A stretch of DNA of 64,000 bases, from the NCBI GenBank assembly GCA_051278165.1, contig JBNMNW010000001.1:1-64000 (forward strand). Reading direction: 5' to 3'. The stretch is from GCA-2684655 sp051278165 (GTDB taxonomy: Bacteria; Planctomycetota; UBA1135; UBA2386). The notes under the pieces are model-generated. The model was given only the letters and a program-made list of their open reading frames with translations, was not told the origin of the DNA and ran no database searches. Position numbers and translations under genes: made by a program. Numbering within the stretch: position 1 is the stretch's first letter; each line of letters opens with the position of its first letter. This document shows positions 8,532-17,243 of the stretch, one piece after another.

Positions 8532-10123
8532 TAGCTGCCGGCCTCCGCCGTGTAATCAACATCTCCAGCAGCAAGGTCCACCAACAAACGATCGACAAGA
8601 CGATCGAGCGCGACGCGCCGCGACGCCTTGCAGAGCAAGCGATCGCCCGAACGCAGCAAGCCACGCAACAAATTGTGCGCCGCATTGATGTCGTCGACGC
8701 ATTCAACCGAAGACTTGCGCATACCAGCAGCAAGCGCACCTTCGGCAATCGGCCGAGCATCCGCGCCAACACAGATCAGATAATCCTGGCCGCTAACGAA
8801 CACCTGCTCGCCCAAACGGCGATGCAGCATGACACTGTCTGTGCCGAGTTCGAGCATCGCGCCAAAGGTCGCAATCGAACGGCCGCGCTGGCCAGCCTCA
8901 TCGAGGCCCCCCGAACGCAAACCCGCCATAGCCTGCAACGCAGAGCGCGCCGACTCGGGGTTCATGTTGTAGGTATCGTCAAAGATCGTCACGCCACCGG
9001 CAGTCTTCGGCTCGAGCCGGCGCGCCGCGGACGGAACGCAAGCCAACTGCCGCAGAATCATTTCTTCGGGAACGCCGAGACGATGCGCAGCCGCAATCAC
9101 GGCCAACGCGTTGTAGACATTGTGGGTGCCGAGCCGCGGCAGCGTCACTGGCCGCAGCCCCTGCAGCAAGAACGTCGTGCCGAGCGTATGAAACTGCACG
9201 TCGGTGGCAAACCAGTCGGTCTCCCGGTTGACGCTGATGAACTCGACATCGGCCGAGGTCAACGCCGCCATGGCGCGACACGCGGCGTCATCTCCGTTCA
9301 AAATGCAAAGCCCGCCCTTCGGCAGCCCCTGCACCAACGCAGCCTTCTCGCGAGCGACGCCATCGACAGACCCGAGGCCTTCAAGGTGTGCCGGTGCGAC
9401 GCAGGTCACGATGCCAATATCGGGGCGCGCAACGGCAGTCAGTTGCGCGATCTCGCCAGGAGCATTGGTGCCGATCTCGACGACCGCCGCACAGGTCTCC
9501 GCTTGCACCTGAAACAACGTCAACGGCACGCCAATCTGGTTGTTGTAGCTACCGGGTGAACGCACCGTCGGCATCGCCGCCGACAACACCGCACCGAGCC
9601 ATTCCTTGGTCGACGTTTTGCCGCACGAACCCGTAATGCCGATGACCTTCGCACGATGACGGCGACGGTGTTCTGCCGCGAGGTCCATCAACGCCTGGCC
9701 AGTCTCTTCGACCTGCACAATGAACGGCTCCCGTCGGCCAGACACACGCCCGGCGCGCATCACCGCCTGCAGAAACGGATCGAGGTCGAACTCGCGATCG
9801 ACGATCAGACCAACGGCGCCTTGCGCCAACGCTTGATCCAGGTAGCGATGGCCATCGTGGTTGTCGCCACGCAACGCCACGAACACCTGGCCGGTGCAGT
9901 CCAGGCGGGTATCGGTGCTGACACCGTTGCCGGTAGCGCCACCCTGCACGACTTCACCACGGACCGCTTTCGCGACCGAACGAGCAGTGAACCAGCCGCG
10001 TGCGGGCCGCGTGCTAGCGGCGACTCGTGCCAACACACCGCCAGCATCACTTGACGCGCCAACCCCACTTGAAGCGCCAACCCCACTTGAAGCGGCAGTG
10101 TCCTGACGCATAGCGCTCTTCAT
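8531..10123 (-). CDS. murF: UDP-MurNAc-tripeptide--D-Ala-D-Ala ligase
   Basis: MurF adds the D-Ala-D-Ala dipeptide to the UDP-MurNAc-tripeptide. It has the ATP loop GITGSCGKTST, the mid-domain EIGTNAPGEI, NDD in the hinge region and DDTYNMNPES. I choose the ATG at 10123 (530 residues) because it forms an ATGA overlap with murE, as at other junctions. An in-frame ATG at 10135 is also possible. The N-terminus has a Ser/Gly/Val/Ala-rich stretch from an 18-bp tandem repeat, before the usual RSVAKAVRGEV beginning of the family. Confidence 0.95.
   Translation of the reverse strand: MKSAMRQDTAASSGVGASSGVGASSDAGGVLARVAASTRPARGWFTARSVAKAVRGEVVQGGATGNGVSTDTRLDCTGQVFVALRGDNHDGHRYLDQALAQGAVGLIVDREFDLDPFLQAVMRAGRVSGRREPFIVQVEETGQALMDLAAEHRRRHRAKVIGITGSCGKTSTKEWLGAVLSAAMPTVRSPGSYNNQIGVPLTLFQVQAETCAAVVEIGTNAPGEIAQLTAVARPDIGIVTCVAPAHLEGLGSVDGVAREKAALVQGLPKGGLCILNGDDAACRAMAALTSADVEFISVNRETDWFATDVQFHTLGTTFLLQGLRPVTLPRLGTHNVYNALAVIAAAHRLGVPEEMILRQLACVPSAARRLEPKTAGGVTIFDDTYNMNPESARSALQAMAGLRSGGLDEAGQRGRSIATFGAMLELGTDSVMLHRRLGEQVFVSGQDYLICVGADARPIAEGALAAGMRKSSVECVDDINAAHNLLRGLLRSGDRLLCKASRRVALDRLVDRLLVDLAAGDVDYTAEAGS
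10053..10100. repeat. 18-bp tandem repeat in the 5' end of murF
   Basis: GACGCGCCAACCCCACTT (10053-10070) is followed by GAAGCGCCAACCCCACTT (10071-10088) and a partial third copy. The repeat is in frame and gives an SSGVGA six-residue repeat near the MurF N-terminus. Confidence 0.85.
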
Positions 10124-11703
10124 CGGTGCAACCATCCGGCCTCCCTTGCCGCCAACGCACGTCCTGCTTCGAGACGGTCGTCGAACGGGATTACGCTGTC
10201 CTTGAATACCTGGTAGGTCTCGTGGCCCTTGCCCGCGATCAACACGGTATCGCCGGGCTTGGCTTGCTGGCATGCGAGGCGAATCGCTTCGGCGCGATCA
10301 ATGACCTCATAGAGATCAAACGAACGCTCGACACCTTCGCTGGCGTGCGGATCGACACCACGATCATCCGCATCCAACCCAGCAACCATGTCGCGAATGA
10401 TCTGAGCCGGGTCTTCGCTGCGCGGGTTGTCGCTGGTCAGGTAGGCGAAGCGGGCGTGACGCGCAACGGCCCGCGCCATCGGCGCACGCTTGCTGCGATC
10501 ACGGTCGCCGCCACAACCAAACACGACGTGCAGGTCACCTTCGCAGACATCCGCCAGCGTCTCGCAGACCTTATCCAACGCATCTGGCGTGTGGGCGTAG
10601 TCAACGAACGTGCGCACGCGCCCACCGCGCATCATGCCGCCAGGTGGCTCGACCAACTCCAAACGACCGGGAACCGCGCGCGCGTCTTCGAGCGCCGAGG
10701 CAACCGTCAACTCGCTTGCGCCGAGTGCCAGTGCAGTCGCAGCGGCAGCCAATGCGTTTTCAACGTTGTGCGAACCGACGATCGGCAAGAACAACTCGGC
10801 CGCGCCATTCGGCATGACGATGCGCAAACGCGTGCCGTCGGGACCGGGTTGAATGTCTTCGGCGCGGATGTCGGCTTCGGGCGACATGCCGTACCACATG
10901 ATGTTGACGCCGGTCTCAAGCTCTTCGGCCATCCGGATCGACGCTGGGTCATCGCGATTGAGTACGGCAGTCGAACCTGGACGGAGCGCCCGGAACAGGC
11001 GCGCCTTGGCCTGTAGGTACGACTCCATATCGCCGTGGTAGTCGAGGTGGTCCTGCGACAAGTTCGTGAACACACCGACGGCGAAGTGCACGCCGCGCAC
11101 ACGATCCTGGTCGAGGCTGTGGCTAGACACCTCCATCACGCAGGCGCTGGCGAAGCGGTCCGCCATCTCACGCAAGTAGCCGTGGATGCGCACCGGATCG
11201 GGCGTCGTGTTGGAAGCAGGAATGCGACGACCACCAAACTCGTAGGCGATGGTTCCGATCAAGCCAACCTGGCGACGATCGGCTTGCAAGCACGCGCGGA
11301 TCAAGTGACCGGTCGTGGTCTTGCCGTTGGTGCCAGTCACGCCGATCACCGAGATCGCCTTCGACGGATCGCGGTAGTAAAAACGCGCCGCATCCGCGAG
11401 CGCCTCGCGCACGTTGTCGACCACCAACACTGGCACGGACAACGACAACGGTTCCTCGGCAACTACCGCAACGGCGCCGCGCGCGATTGCGTGTTGTGCG
11501 AACACCGTGCCGTCATTCTTGGTGCCACGGATGGCGAAGAACAGATTGCCTGGACGGACTTCAGCAGAGTGGAACGCCAATCCGTCCACTGCCAAGTCAC
11601 GCCAATGCATCACTTCACGCGGCTGCAAGCAGTCGCGGAGTTCGCGCAAACGCACGAACCCCTGACCGGACGGAAGTCCGGATGGGAAAGCCAAATCAGT
11701 CAT
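10120..11703 (-). CDS. murE: UDP-MurNAc-L-Ala-D-Glu--meso-DAP ligase
   Basis: MurE adds the third stem-peptide residue. The ATP loop is GVTGTNGKTTT and the substrate region has SNTTPDP and EVSSHSLDQDR. The specificity motif DNPRSEDP is the DNPR type associated with meso-diaminopimelate, so the wall is predicted to be DAP-type. The frame is open upstream to 11814, but that would overlap ftsI by about 100 bp and adds non-family sequence. The ATG at 11703, 7 bp after the ftsI stop, gives a normal 527-residue protein. Confidence 0.95.
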   Translation of the reverse strand: MTDLAFPSGLPSGQGFVRLRELRDCLQPREVMHWRDLAVDGLAFHSAEVRPGNLFFAIRGTKNDGTVFAQHAIARGAVAVVAEEPLSLSVPVLVVDNVREALADAARFYYRDPSKAISVIGVTGTNGKTTTGHLIRACLQADRRQVGLIGTIAYEFGGRRIPASNTTPDPVRIHGYLREMADRFASACVMEVSSHSLDQDRVRGVHFAVGVFTNLSQDHLDYHGDMESYLQAKARLFRALRPGSTAVLNRDDPASIRMAEELETGVNIMWYGMSPEADIRAEDIQPGPDGTRLRIVMPNGAAELFLPIVGSHNVENALAAAATALALGASELTVASALEDARAVPGRLELVEPPGGMMRGGRVRTFVDYAHTPDALDKVCETLADVCEGDLHVVFGCGGDRDRSKRAPMARAVARHARFAYLTSDNPRSEDPAQIIRDMVAGLDADDRGVDPHASEGVERSFDLYEVIDRAEAIRLACQQAKPGDTVLIAGKGHETYQVFKDSVIPFDDRLEAGRALAAREAGWLHR

Positions 11704-11710
11704 GAACCGC

Positions 11711-13807
11711 CTAACGAGTATCCCTGGAAACGTCGGTCCCAACCGGCGTGTTCCAGCCTGAAGAACCAGGTGATCGAAGATCCACTCCCGAGGGAGCGCG
11801 CCGGGTCTGACCACCCGACTGAAATTGCGATTCCTGGTGCATGGACTGACGCTCCAAGTGCTTTTGGCACTGGAGCAACAGCTTTACTGCTGGGGGCGCA
11901 GCATACATGCCACCAAAGAAATGCGCACGAGCATCATTCTGAAGAACACAGACGGCTAGCCAACGCGGGTTGTCTGCTGGCAAGAAACCAACAAAGCTCG
12001 CGTTGTGCATGCTCATCTTCTTGCCGTTGGGCAAGCCCACCGAGCTCACCGCCGTACCGGTCTTGCCACCCACCAGACCGTGGATGTCGACGCCCTCCTC
12101 CTTCAGAATCAGTTGATGCACGAGGCGACCAGTGGCATGTGGATCGTTGCTAACAACATCCACCATAGCCTGGCGCACAGCGTCAATGACCTCGGGGCGG
12201 AAGTGCGGGCCGGTAGCCTGCTTGGCTGGCACGTCGTGCCAGTTGCCGTTGATTTCGAGCGCCTTGACCAAGCGCAGTTCTGCGGAAAGACCGCGGAACA
12301 TGCGCAAGTAGGCGCGGGCGACCTGCATCGCGGTCGTGGTCATCTCGTAGCCGAAACTAAATGAGATCGCGCTGTTGGCGCGAAACGACCTAAGCCTGAT
12401 TTCTGGCGCAAATGAACGCGGATGGTTGCCACCGCGCGACTCGCCAGGAAGGTTCAGGCCGAGCGATTGGCCGAAGCCATAGCCCAACATGTAGTCCTGC
12501 CATTGCGGGCGCGACAACTGCAAGCCAATGAACGCGGCGCCGACGTTGGAGCTGTTGACCAGGATGCCGTGCGGCGTCAGCAGGTCACAGTCATGGTCAT
12601 CGCGAACCGGGTTGCGCCGACCCAAGCCACGAATCAGTTCGCGGTAGGTATCGTGACGCGGGTTGCAGTCGTAAACGTGTGACCAGTCGAGAGCGCCAAC
12701 CTCCAATGCATAGCTGAGCATCAGCGGCTTGACGATCGAACCGGGCTCAAACAGGCTTTGGTAGGGAGCGAACGGACGCGCCTGCTCGGGCGCAGTGCCG
12801 CGATGCCACGAAGCCGCCGCCAGCACGTCACCAGTGGCGATTTCGACGAGGGTCAAGGCGCCCCACTTAGCCTTCTTCTTTGAATCGTGCTGCAGCCCTT
12901 CGTCACACTTCTCCGTCAACAGGCGCACCGCAGCGCGCTGCAATTCGAGATCCAACGTCGAGTGCATCACCGCACCCTTGGGCGCGTTCTCAACTGGCGC
13001 AACGAAGTAGTTGCGACGGCGCCCATCCTTGAGGAAACGTCGCTTGCCGCCAAGCTGCGGCACGAGCGCTGAAAACGACTCCAGCCCAACCACTCCGACG
13101 GTCTCAAATTGCACGCCGCCACTTGGCTGCTCGGTCTCGAACGAGTTGAGGTGACCAACGATGCCGTGCGTCAATTCGCGATCGGGATACACTCGGCGAA
13201 AGCCATGCATGAAGTGCATGGCCAGCGTCGGGTATGCCTTACTCATATGCAGGGCGCGCAAGGCATCGATCACCGCCAGATGATCGACACCGACGGCGAC
13301 CAAGAAGTCGGCAGTGCGCCCGTGCTTTTTCGGCCAGGCACCCGTTTCCGGCAGCTTGCTGATCTGCCAGGCGCGATTCGCCGCCTCCGTCAGATGCTCC
13401 TTATGCTTCACGAAGAGCTGGTCGCGCCGCTCCATATCCAAATCGGCGACCAACGCAAACGCGAGGCGTTCGACCAGCTTCGCGACCCACGGACGGAACA
13501 GCGTCAGGTCGTTGCGCACCTTCCTAGGCGCGCTAATGCGCGTGCGCACCTCGTAGGTGGCGCGATCGGCGGCGAGTGTTGCACCATTGCGATCGACGAT
13601 CGTGCCTCGCGGTGCCGGGATCGTCTCGGTCTTCCAACCTTGGCGATCTGCAGTTGCCGCACTCAGCGGCACCGGCGTGCCATCGCGACGATCAATCGTA
13701 CCTGCCTGCGCCACCTGCACCCAACCGAGCCAACCGGCGAGGAAGATCGGCACTGCGCCCAGCGCCCCGAAGGCAACGCGGATTCGCAGTAGCTCGCCGG
13801 CCTTCAT
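11711..13807 (-). CDS. ftsI: Class B penicillin-binding protein (FtsI/PBP2x-like transpeptidase)
   Basis: This is the septal DD-transpeptidase, partner of FtsW, with an N-terminal membrane helix (residues ~6-30) and a periplasmic domain. The penicillin-binding motifs are SIVK (Ser357 nucleophile), SSN (419-421) and KTG (582-584). The dimerisation region has APRGTIVDRNG. It is 698 residues from the ATG at 13807, which overlaps the ftsL-like stop as ATGA. The C-terminal ~50 residues are hydrophilic and low in complexity. Position after ftsL supports FtsI over an elongation PBP2. Confidence 0.92.
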   Translation of the reverse strand: MKAGELLRIRVAFGALGAVPIFLAGWLGWVQVAQAGTIDRRDGTPVPLSAATADRQGWKTETIPAPRGTIVDRNGATLAADRATYEVRTRISAPRKVRNDLTLFRPWVAKLVERLAFALVADLDMERRDQLFVKHKEHLTEAANRAWQISKLPETGAWPKKHGRTADFLVAVGVDHLAVIDALRALHMSKAYPTLAMHFMHGFRRVYPDRELTHGIVGHLNSFETEQPSGGVQFETVGVVGLESFSALVPQLGGKRRFLKDGRRRNYFVAPVENAPKGAVMHSTLDLELQRAAVRLLTEKCDEGLQHDSKKKAKWGALTLVEIATGDVLAAASWHRGTAPEQARPFAPYQSLFEPGSIVKPLMLSYALEVGALDWSHVYDCNPRHDTYRELIRGLGRRNPVRDDHDCDLLTPHGILVNSSNVGAAFIGLQLSRPQWQDYMLGYGFGQSLGLNLPGESRGGNHPRSFAPEIRLRSFRANSAISFSFGYEMTTTAMQVARAYLRMFRGLSAELRLVKALEINGNWHDVPAKQATGPHFRPEVIDAVRQAMVDVVSNDPHATGRLVHQLILKEEGVDIHGLVGGKTGTAVSSVGLPNGKKMSMHNASFVGFLPADNPRWLAVCVLQNDARAHFFGGMYAAPPAVKLLLQCQKHLERQSMHQESQFQSGGQTRRAPSGVDLRSPGSSGWNTPVGTDVSRDTR

Positions 13808-14058
13808 TGCAACCGCCCCTGACGACGCTGACCTTCCTTCTGCAGCCACTCATTGTGCATCTCCGCCAAGCGCTCTGGGGAGACTGACTTCAGACGTAGG
13901 AACCACAAGCGATCGTACTCCTTTTGACGATCGTTGATCGCCCGATACTGCGTCTCGACGTTGCGGCGCACGACGACGTTCGTGGCCCGAATCGCAGCTG
14001 TACCGACGGCGAGACCAACAGCCAACGCGAACAACAGACCTGCTATGAGCCACTTCAT
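13804..14058 (-). CDS. ftsL: FtsL-like small division protein
   Basis: This 84-residue protein has one N-terminal membrane helix (about residues 4-24) and a short charged, coiled-coil-like periplasmic part ending in SPERLAEMHNEWLQ, which resembles the SPxRI element of FtsL. FtsL links FtsI/FtsW to the divisome. Sequence conservation in this family is very low, so the call rests mainly on size, topology and position between rsmH and ftsI. Both ends overlap the neighbours by ATGA. Confidence 0.7.
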   Translation of the reverse strand: MKWLIAGLLFALAVGLAVGTAAIRATNVVVRRNVETQYRAINDRQKEYDRLWFLRLKSVSPERLAEMHNEWLQKEGQRRQGRLQ

Positions 14059-15008
14059 GCTGCATCCTCTGGCTTGACCGCACAACGAAGCTTGGCACTG
14101 CGCGAACGCGGGTTCTGCTTAGCTTCTGCCGGAGTCGCGATAATCGGTTTCTTGGTAACGACGGACATGTTCGCGCGCATCCAGTGCTTGACGAGCCGGT
14201 CCTCGATTGAGTGGAACGAGATCACGGCCAAACGGCCGCCGGGGGCAAGGCTGTCGAGCGCTGCTTGCATGCCGCGCTCGAGCTCACCCATCTCGTCATT
14301 GACCGCCATGCGCACCGCTTGGAATGTGCGCGTTGCAGCGTGAATGCGGCCGTGCCTCTTGTTTCCAGGCAGGGCGGAGACTACTAGCTCTGAGAGCTGA
14401 CTGGTGCGAACGACCGGCGTACGACGGCGCTCTTCGACAATGCGTCGAGCAATGCGACGACTAAACCGCTCTTCCCCTAATTGGTAGAGCGTGTTCGCCA
14501 AGTCGACTTCAGACACCTTCGCCAACCACTGAGCTGCTGTCAGTGGCGCATCGGCATCCATTCGCATGTCTAGCGGCCCGTCGGCCATGAAGGAAAACCC
14601 ACGTTCGGGATGGTCCAACTGTAGGGAGCTCACCCCCAGATCGAGGAGCACGCGATCGCATTGGGGCTGACCGGCACCCAACAGGACCTCGCACATACTG
14701 GCGTGAGCAGAATGATGAAGGGAGAAACTGGCCCCGGCGCGGGCGTCCTTGGCGTCTGCCAAAGCTTCCTGCGCCGCAACCAGGATCTCCTGATCACGGT
14801 CGATCCCAACCACAAGACCGTCAGGGCCGATGGCCTGCGATATCTCTACCGCATGACCACCAGCTCCAACCGTTCCATCGACGACCACGAGTCCAGAGCG
14901 GAGTTCGAGGATCGACAACACTGACTGCAGCAACACCGGCAAGTGCAACGGGGGCCTATTCCCACTGCGTTCACCGTCGTCGCCACTAGCGTGAGCGTCC
15001 GCATTCAT
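14055..15008 (-). CDS. rsmH: 16S rRNA m4C1402 methyltransferase
   Basis: RsmH (MraW) methylates N4 of C1402 in 16S rRNA with S-adenosylmethionine. Motifs are HLPVLLQ at the N-terminus, the SAM loop DGTVGAGGHA, DLGVSSLQLD, GFSFMADGPLDMRMD and SFHSIEDRLVK. The frame extends to 15080, but the ATG at 15008 gives the usual length of about 317 residues. It lies 140 bp downstream of mraZ and overlaps the ftsL-like gene by 4 bp. Confidence 0.95.
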   Translation of the reverse strand: MNADAHASGDDGERSGNRPPLHLPVLLQSVLSILELRSGLVVVDGTVGAGGHAVEISQAIGPDGLVVGIDRDQEILVAAQEALADAKDARAGASFSLHHSAHASMCEVLLGAGQPQCDRVLLDLGVSSLQLDHPERGFSFMADGPLDMRMDADAPLTAAQWLAKVSEVDLANTLYQLGEERFSRRIARRIVEERRRTPVVRTSQLSELVVSALPGNKRHGRIHAATRTFQAVRMAVNDEMGELERGMQAALDSLAPGGRLAVISFHSIEDRLVKHWMRANMSVVTKKPIIATPAEAKQNPRSRSAKLRCAVKPEDAA

Positions 15009-15147
15009 TGCGCTACATCCCTTGGACCACCCGACAGCAGTCGCAAAAAACGAGCTCCCTGACCATGGGAGCACAGACACGTCACGCCAGCCCCGCTGCG
15101 ACGCCTATCGCAGCGTGACCACCAAGACCAGGCGACGATCTTCGTCA

Positions 15148-15621
15148 CTACGGATCCGAGGTAATCGATGGAGTGGCAGAACCAACCAAACTAGAAAAGA
15201 GCTGCTCTTCTTCAGGACTCGCTTCGGCCAGCGCCACATCCAGGACCGACGGTGACCAGAGTTCCACAACTCGGCCGGTGCCTACCAGAGTGACGGGCTG
15301 ACTTGCTGCGAGCCCCGCATACTTGAGCAATGGCTCGGGCACACGAATGCGCCGGTTGCCATCAGGCACAACTTCAACGGAATGACCAAGAAAGCGTCTA
15401 CACAGTGCTCGGTGAGCCCGGCTGCCAGGCACAGCTCGACCGATCCTGTCTACAAGTTCTTGGAACCCCTCGGAGTCATGCAGGAGCAGGCAGCGGTCAA
15501 GCCCAGCGGTGATGTGGAACTTCCAGAGGCTCTTCGGCAACTCGTCGAGGATGCGCGCCGGCAGGGTGATCCTGCCTTTGTCATCCACGCCGTGTTCCGA
15601 ACTGCCAAAGTAAGTGACCAT
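15148..15621 (-). CDS. mraZ: MraZ transcriptional regulator of the dcw cluster
   Basis: MraZ is an AbrB/SpoVT-like DNA-binding ring protein that controls the dcw operon. The two half-repeats are visible: GVDDKGRITLPAR near the start, and DGNRRIRVPEPLL in the second half, where the usual KGR is degenerate. It is 157 residues, slightly longer than the typical ~145. The start MVTYFGSSEH aligns with the family start. Five GTGG motifs lie 60-105 bp upstream, as expected for autoregulation. Confidence 0.95.
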   Translation of the reverse strand: MVTYFGSSEHGVDDKGRITLPARILDELPKSLWKFHITAGLDRCLLLHDSEGFQELVDRIGRAVPGSRAHRALCRRFLGHSVEVVPDGNRRIRVPEPLLKYAGLAASQPVTLVGTGRVVELWSPSVLDVALAEASPEEEQLFSSLVGSATPSITSDP

Positions 15622-15681
15622 CGTGCTGAAATTGGGTCGCGCCCTGCGCCCTTGTCACATGGGACTCTAGCAACGTCGAAA

Positions 15682-15729
15682 CCACAGTCAACCACAGCCC
15701 ACCACTGCTAGACCACCATCAACCACCAC
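15682..15729 (-). promoter_or_regulatory. Candidate MraZ operator: five GTGG repeats
   Basis: On the minus strand, GTGG occurs at 15726-15723, 15716-15713, 15705-15702, 15695-15692 and 15685-15682, so start-to-start steps are 10, 11, 10 and 10 bp. Extra GTGG copies overlap two of these. Known MraZ boxes are direct repeats of a TGGG/GTGG-type pentamer at about 10-bp steps before mraZ. The location and period match, but the copy number (five) exceeds the usual three. Confidence 0.75.
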
Positions 15730-15957
15730 TAGCCCCCGATACCCCTCCCCCTCCACACTCCCTAGTGGCAAGGCGTAGACGAGAACACCAGTCCCGGTCC
15801 CGACAAGAGATCCGGCAGGCAGAAAAAAACTGTGGGCATTGCTGGCTGGTGGACGTGGCGGTGGCGTGGCCCGGGTGGCATGGTTCGACTAGCGACTCGC
15901 CACCGGCACCAAGGGTCGCACTGGCTGCTCTGGCGGCCACTCAACGGGAACCAACTC

Positions 15958-16560
15958 ATGCGCACCTCCTCGATCCTGTCGCTCCTGCTCCTAACCTCTT
16001 TGTGCGCCTGCTCTGGTGGCGAACTGGTCGGAGTGCACCTCACCCTGGCAGCCGACGGCTCGGGCACGATGACGACCCGCGCCCTGATGCCGATCGCCAA
16101 GGCCACCGACGCCGAGAACCGCGCCAAGGGCGTCAACTGGACGATCCGGGCCGGCTTGGTTTCCAGCCAAGGCACCTTCTCCGAAGTCGGGACGGTGACG
16201 CTCGGCGATGGCGAAGTGACGTTCTCACCACAACTTGACGGCGATCGGCCAGGCCTGCGCGTCAACATTCAGCGCGGCCCAGGTGCCAAGTGGATCGAGA
16301 CGCTCGTTCCCAACAAGAAGATGCGCGAGGAGATGGCCAAGGCCTACGACCCCTCGGGCCGCACCAAGGAGATCGCCGACGTGCTGCGCTTCGAAGTCGT
16401 CGCCCCAGGCAACGTGATCACCTCCGGCGTGCTACCGACCGGCCGCGGCGTGCAGGCGGACCGCGACGGCCTGAAGGCAACGCTGCTGCTGCCGGCGCGC
16501 ACCGCGCTCGAGAATGGCGATGCCTTCGTCTGGGACATCAGCTGGCTGCGCAAGAACTAG
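15958..16560 (+). CDS. Putative lipoprotein, unknown function
   Basis: This 200-residue protein starts with a lipoprotein-type signal (hydrophobic SILSLLLLTSLCAC, with Cys as the likely lipidated residue near position 17). The rest is a mature domain of mixed beta character with no motif I recognise. The frame is open upstream to 15832, but the signal peptide fixes the start at 15958. It is divergent from mraZ, about 230 bp away, and convergent with the next gene. Confidence 0.7.
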   Translation: MRTSSILSLLLLTSLCACSGGELVGVHLTLAADGSGTMTTRALMPIAKATDAENRAKGVNWTIRAGLVSSQGTFSEVGTVTLGDGEVTFSPQLDGDRPGLRVNIQRGPGAKWIETLVPNKKMREEMAKAYDPSGRTKEIADVLRFEVVAPGNVITSGVLPTGRGVQADRDGLKATLLLPARTALENGDAFVWDISWLRKN

Positions 16561-16581
16561 TCGACTAGCAGCCAGGACGGC

Positions 16582-17154
16582 TTACGCGTCCGCGTCAGCC
16601 GCTTCGTCCTCAGATCCCTCGCCCAGCATCGCGAGCAGCTCATCCTTGATGGCGCCCAGCTCGCTGATGTCGATCGCCGGCGCAACCAGGCACACCGGCT
16701 CCATGTCCTTGACCTTCGGGTCGCGCAGCACCAAGTCGGCCTGCTGCTGCTCGCGAGTCTTCGCCTTGGCCATCTTCAGCACGCGCTTGCGCAGCAGCAA
16801 CAGCGCGCAGAAGTAGCGCAGCGCGCGGGCGCGATCATCTTCGACGTTGGCGAGGCGATCGAACAGCATGCGCAGCGACTGCAGGTCGAGCACCGGATCC
16901 TTCTTGCCCGCGACCTTGCGCATGGCCCGCCAGAAGATCGGCGGCGTGGCCACGTCGCAGGTCTTCTCGTGATCCTGGAAGCACGCGTCACACAGTTCGC
17001 GACGCACGCAGGTCATCACCTCGGTTTCGGGGTTCTTCTTGGTCGCAATCGGGGCCCACTCAAGAACGGCAAAGTACGACCTGCTGGTCAGCAAAGGACA
17101 ACCGGGCTTCTGACAGCTCTCACGGTCCCGTTGGATCTTCCACTCGTCAGCCAT
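16582..17154 (-). CDS. Conserved-looking Cys-rich protein, unknown function
   Basis: This 190-residue soluble protein has six cysteines in its first 70 residues (CQKPGC, a single Cys, CDAC and a later Cys), a pattern that suggests a metal-binding, probably zinc, module. It is followed by a helical part (PVLDLQSLRMLFDRL, ALLLLRKRVLKMAK) and an acidic C-terminal tail. I do not recognise the family. It has no signal peptide, so it is probably cytoplasmic. It is on the same strand as, and 89 bp downstream of, the HEAT lipoprotein. Confidence 0.7.
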   Translation of the reverse strand: MADEWKIQRDRESCQKPGCPLLTSRSYFAVLEWAPIATKKNPETEVMTCVRRELCDACFQDHEKTCDVATPPIFWRAMRKVAGKKDPVLDLQSLRMLFDRLANVEDDRARALRYFCALLLLRKRVLKMAKAKTREQQQADLVLRDPKVKDMEPVCLVAPAIDISELGAIKDELLAMLGEGSEDEAADADA

Positions 17155-17243
17155 GTATTCCGTGCAGCTCTACTTCGAGCACTAACAACGTTGCGTCAGC
17201 ATGCTGGGATGCACGCTGCCCTAAGCATGCAGGTAAGACGGCC

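Noticed and set aside
11035..12153. Long plus-strand open frame (372 codons) opposite murE/ftsI
   Set aside because: It lies antisense to two clearly identified genes with full motif sets and encodes a low-complexity Arg/His-rich product, typical of GC-rich shadow frames.
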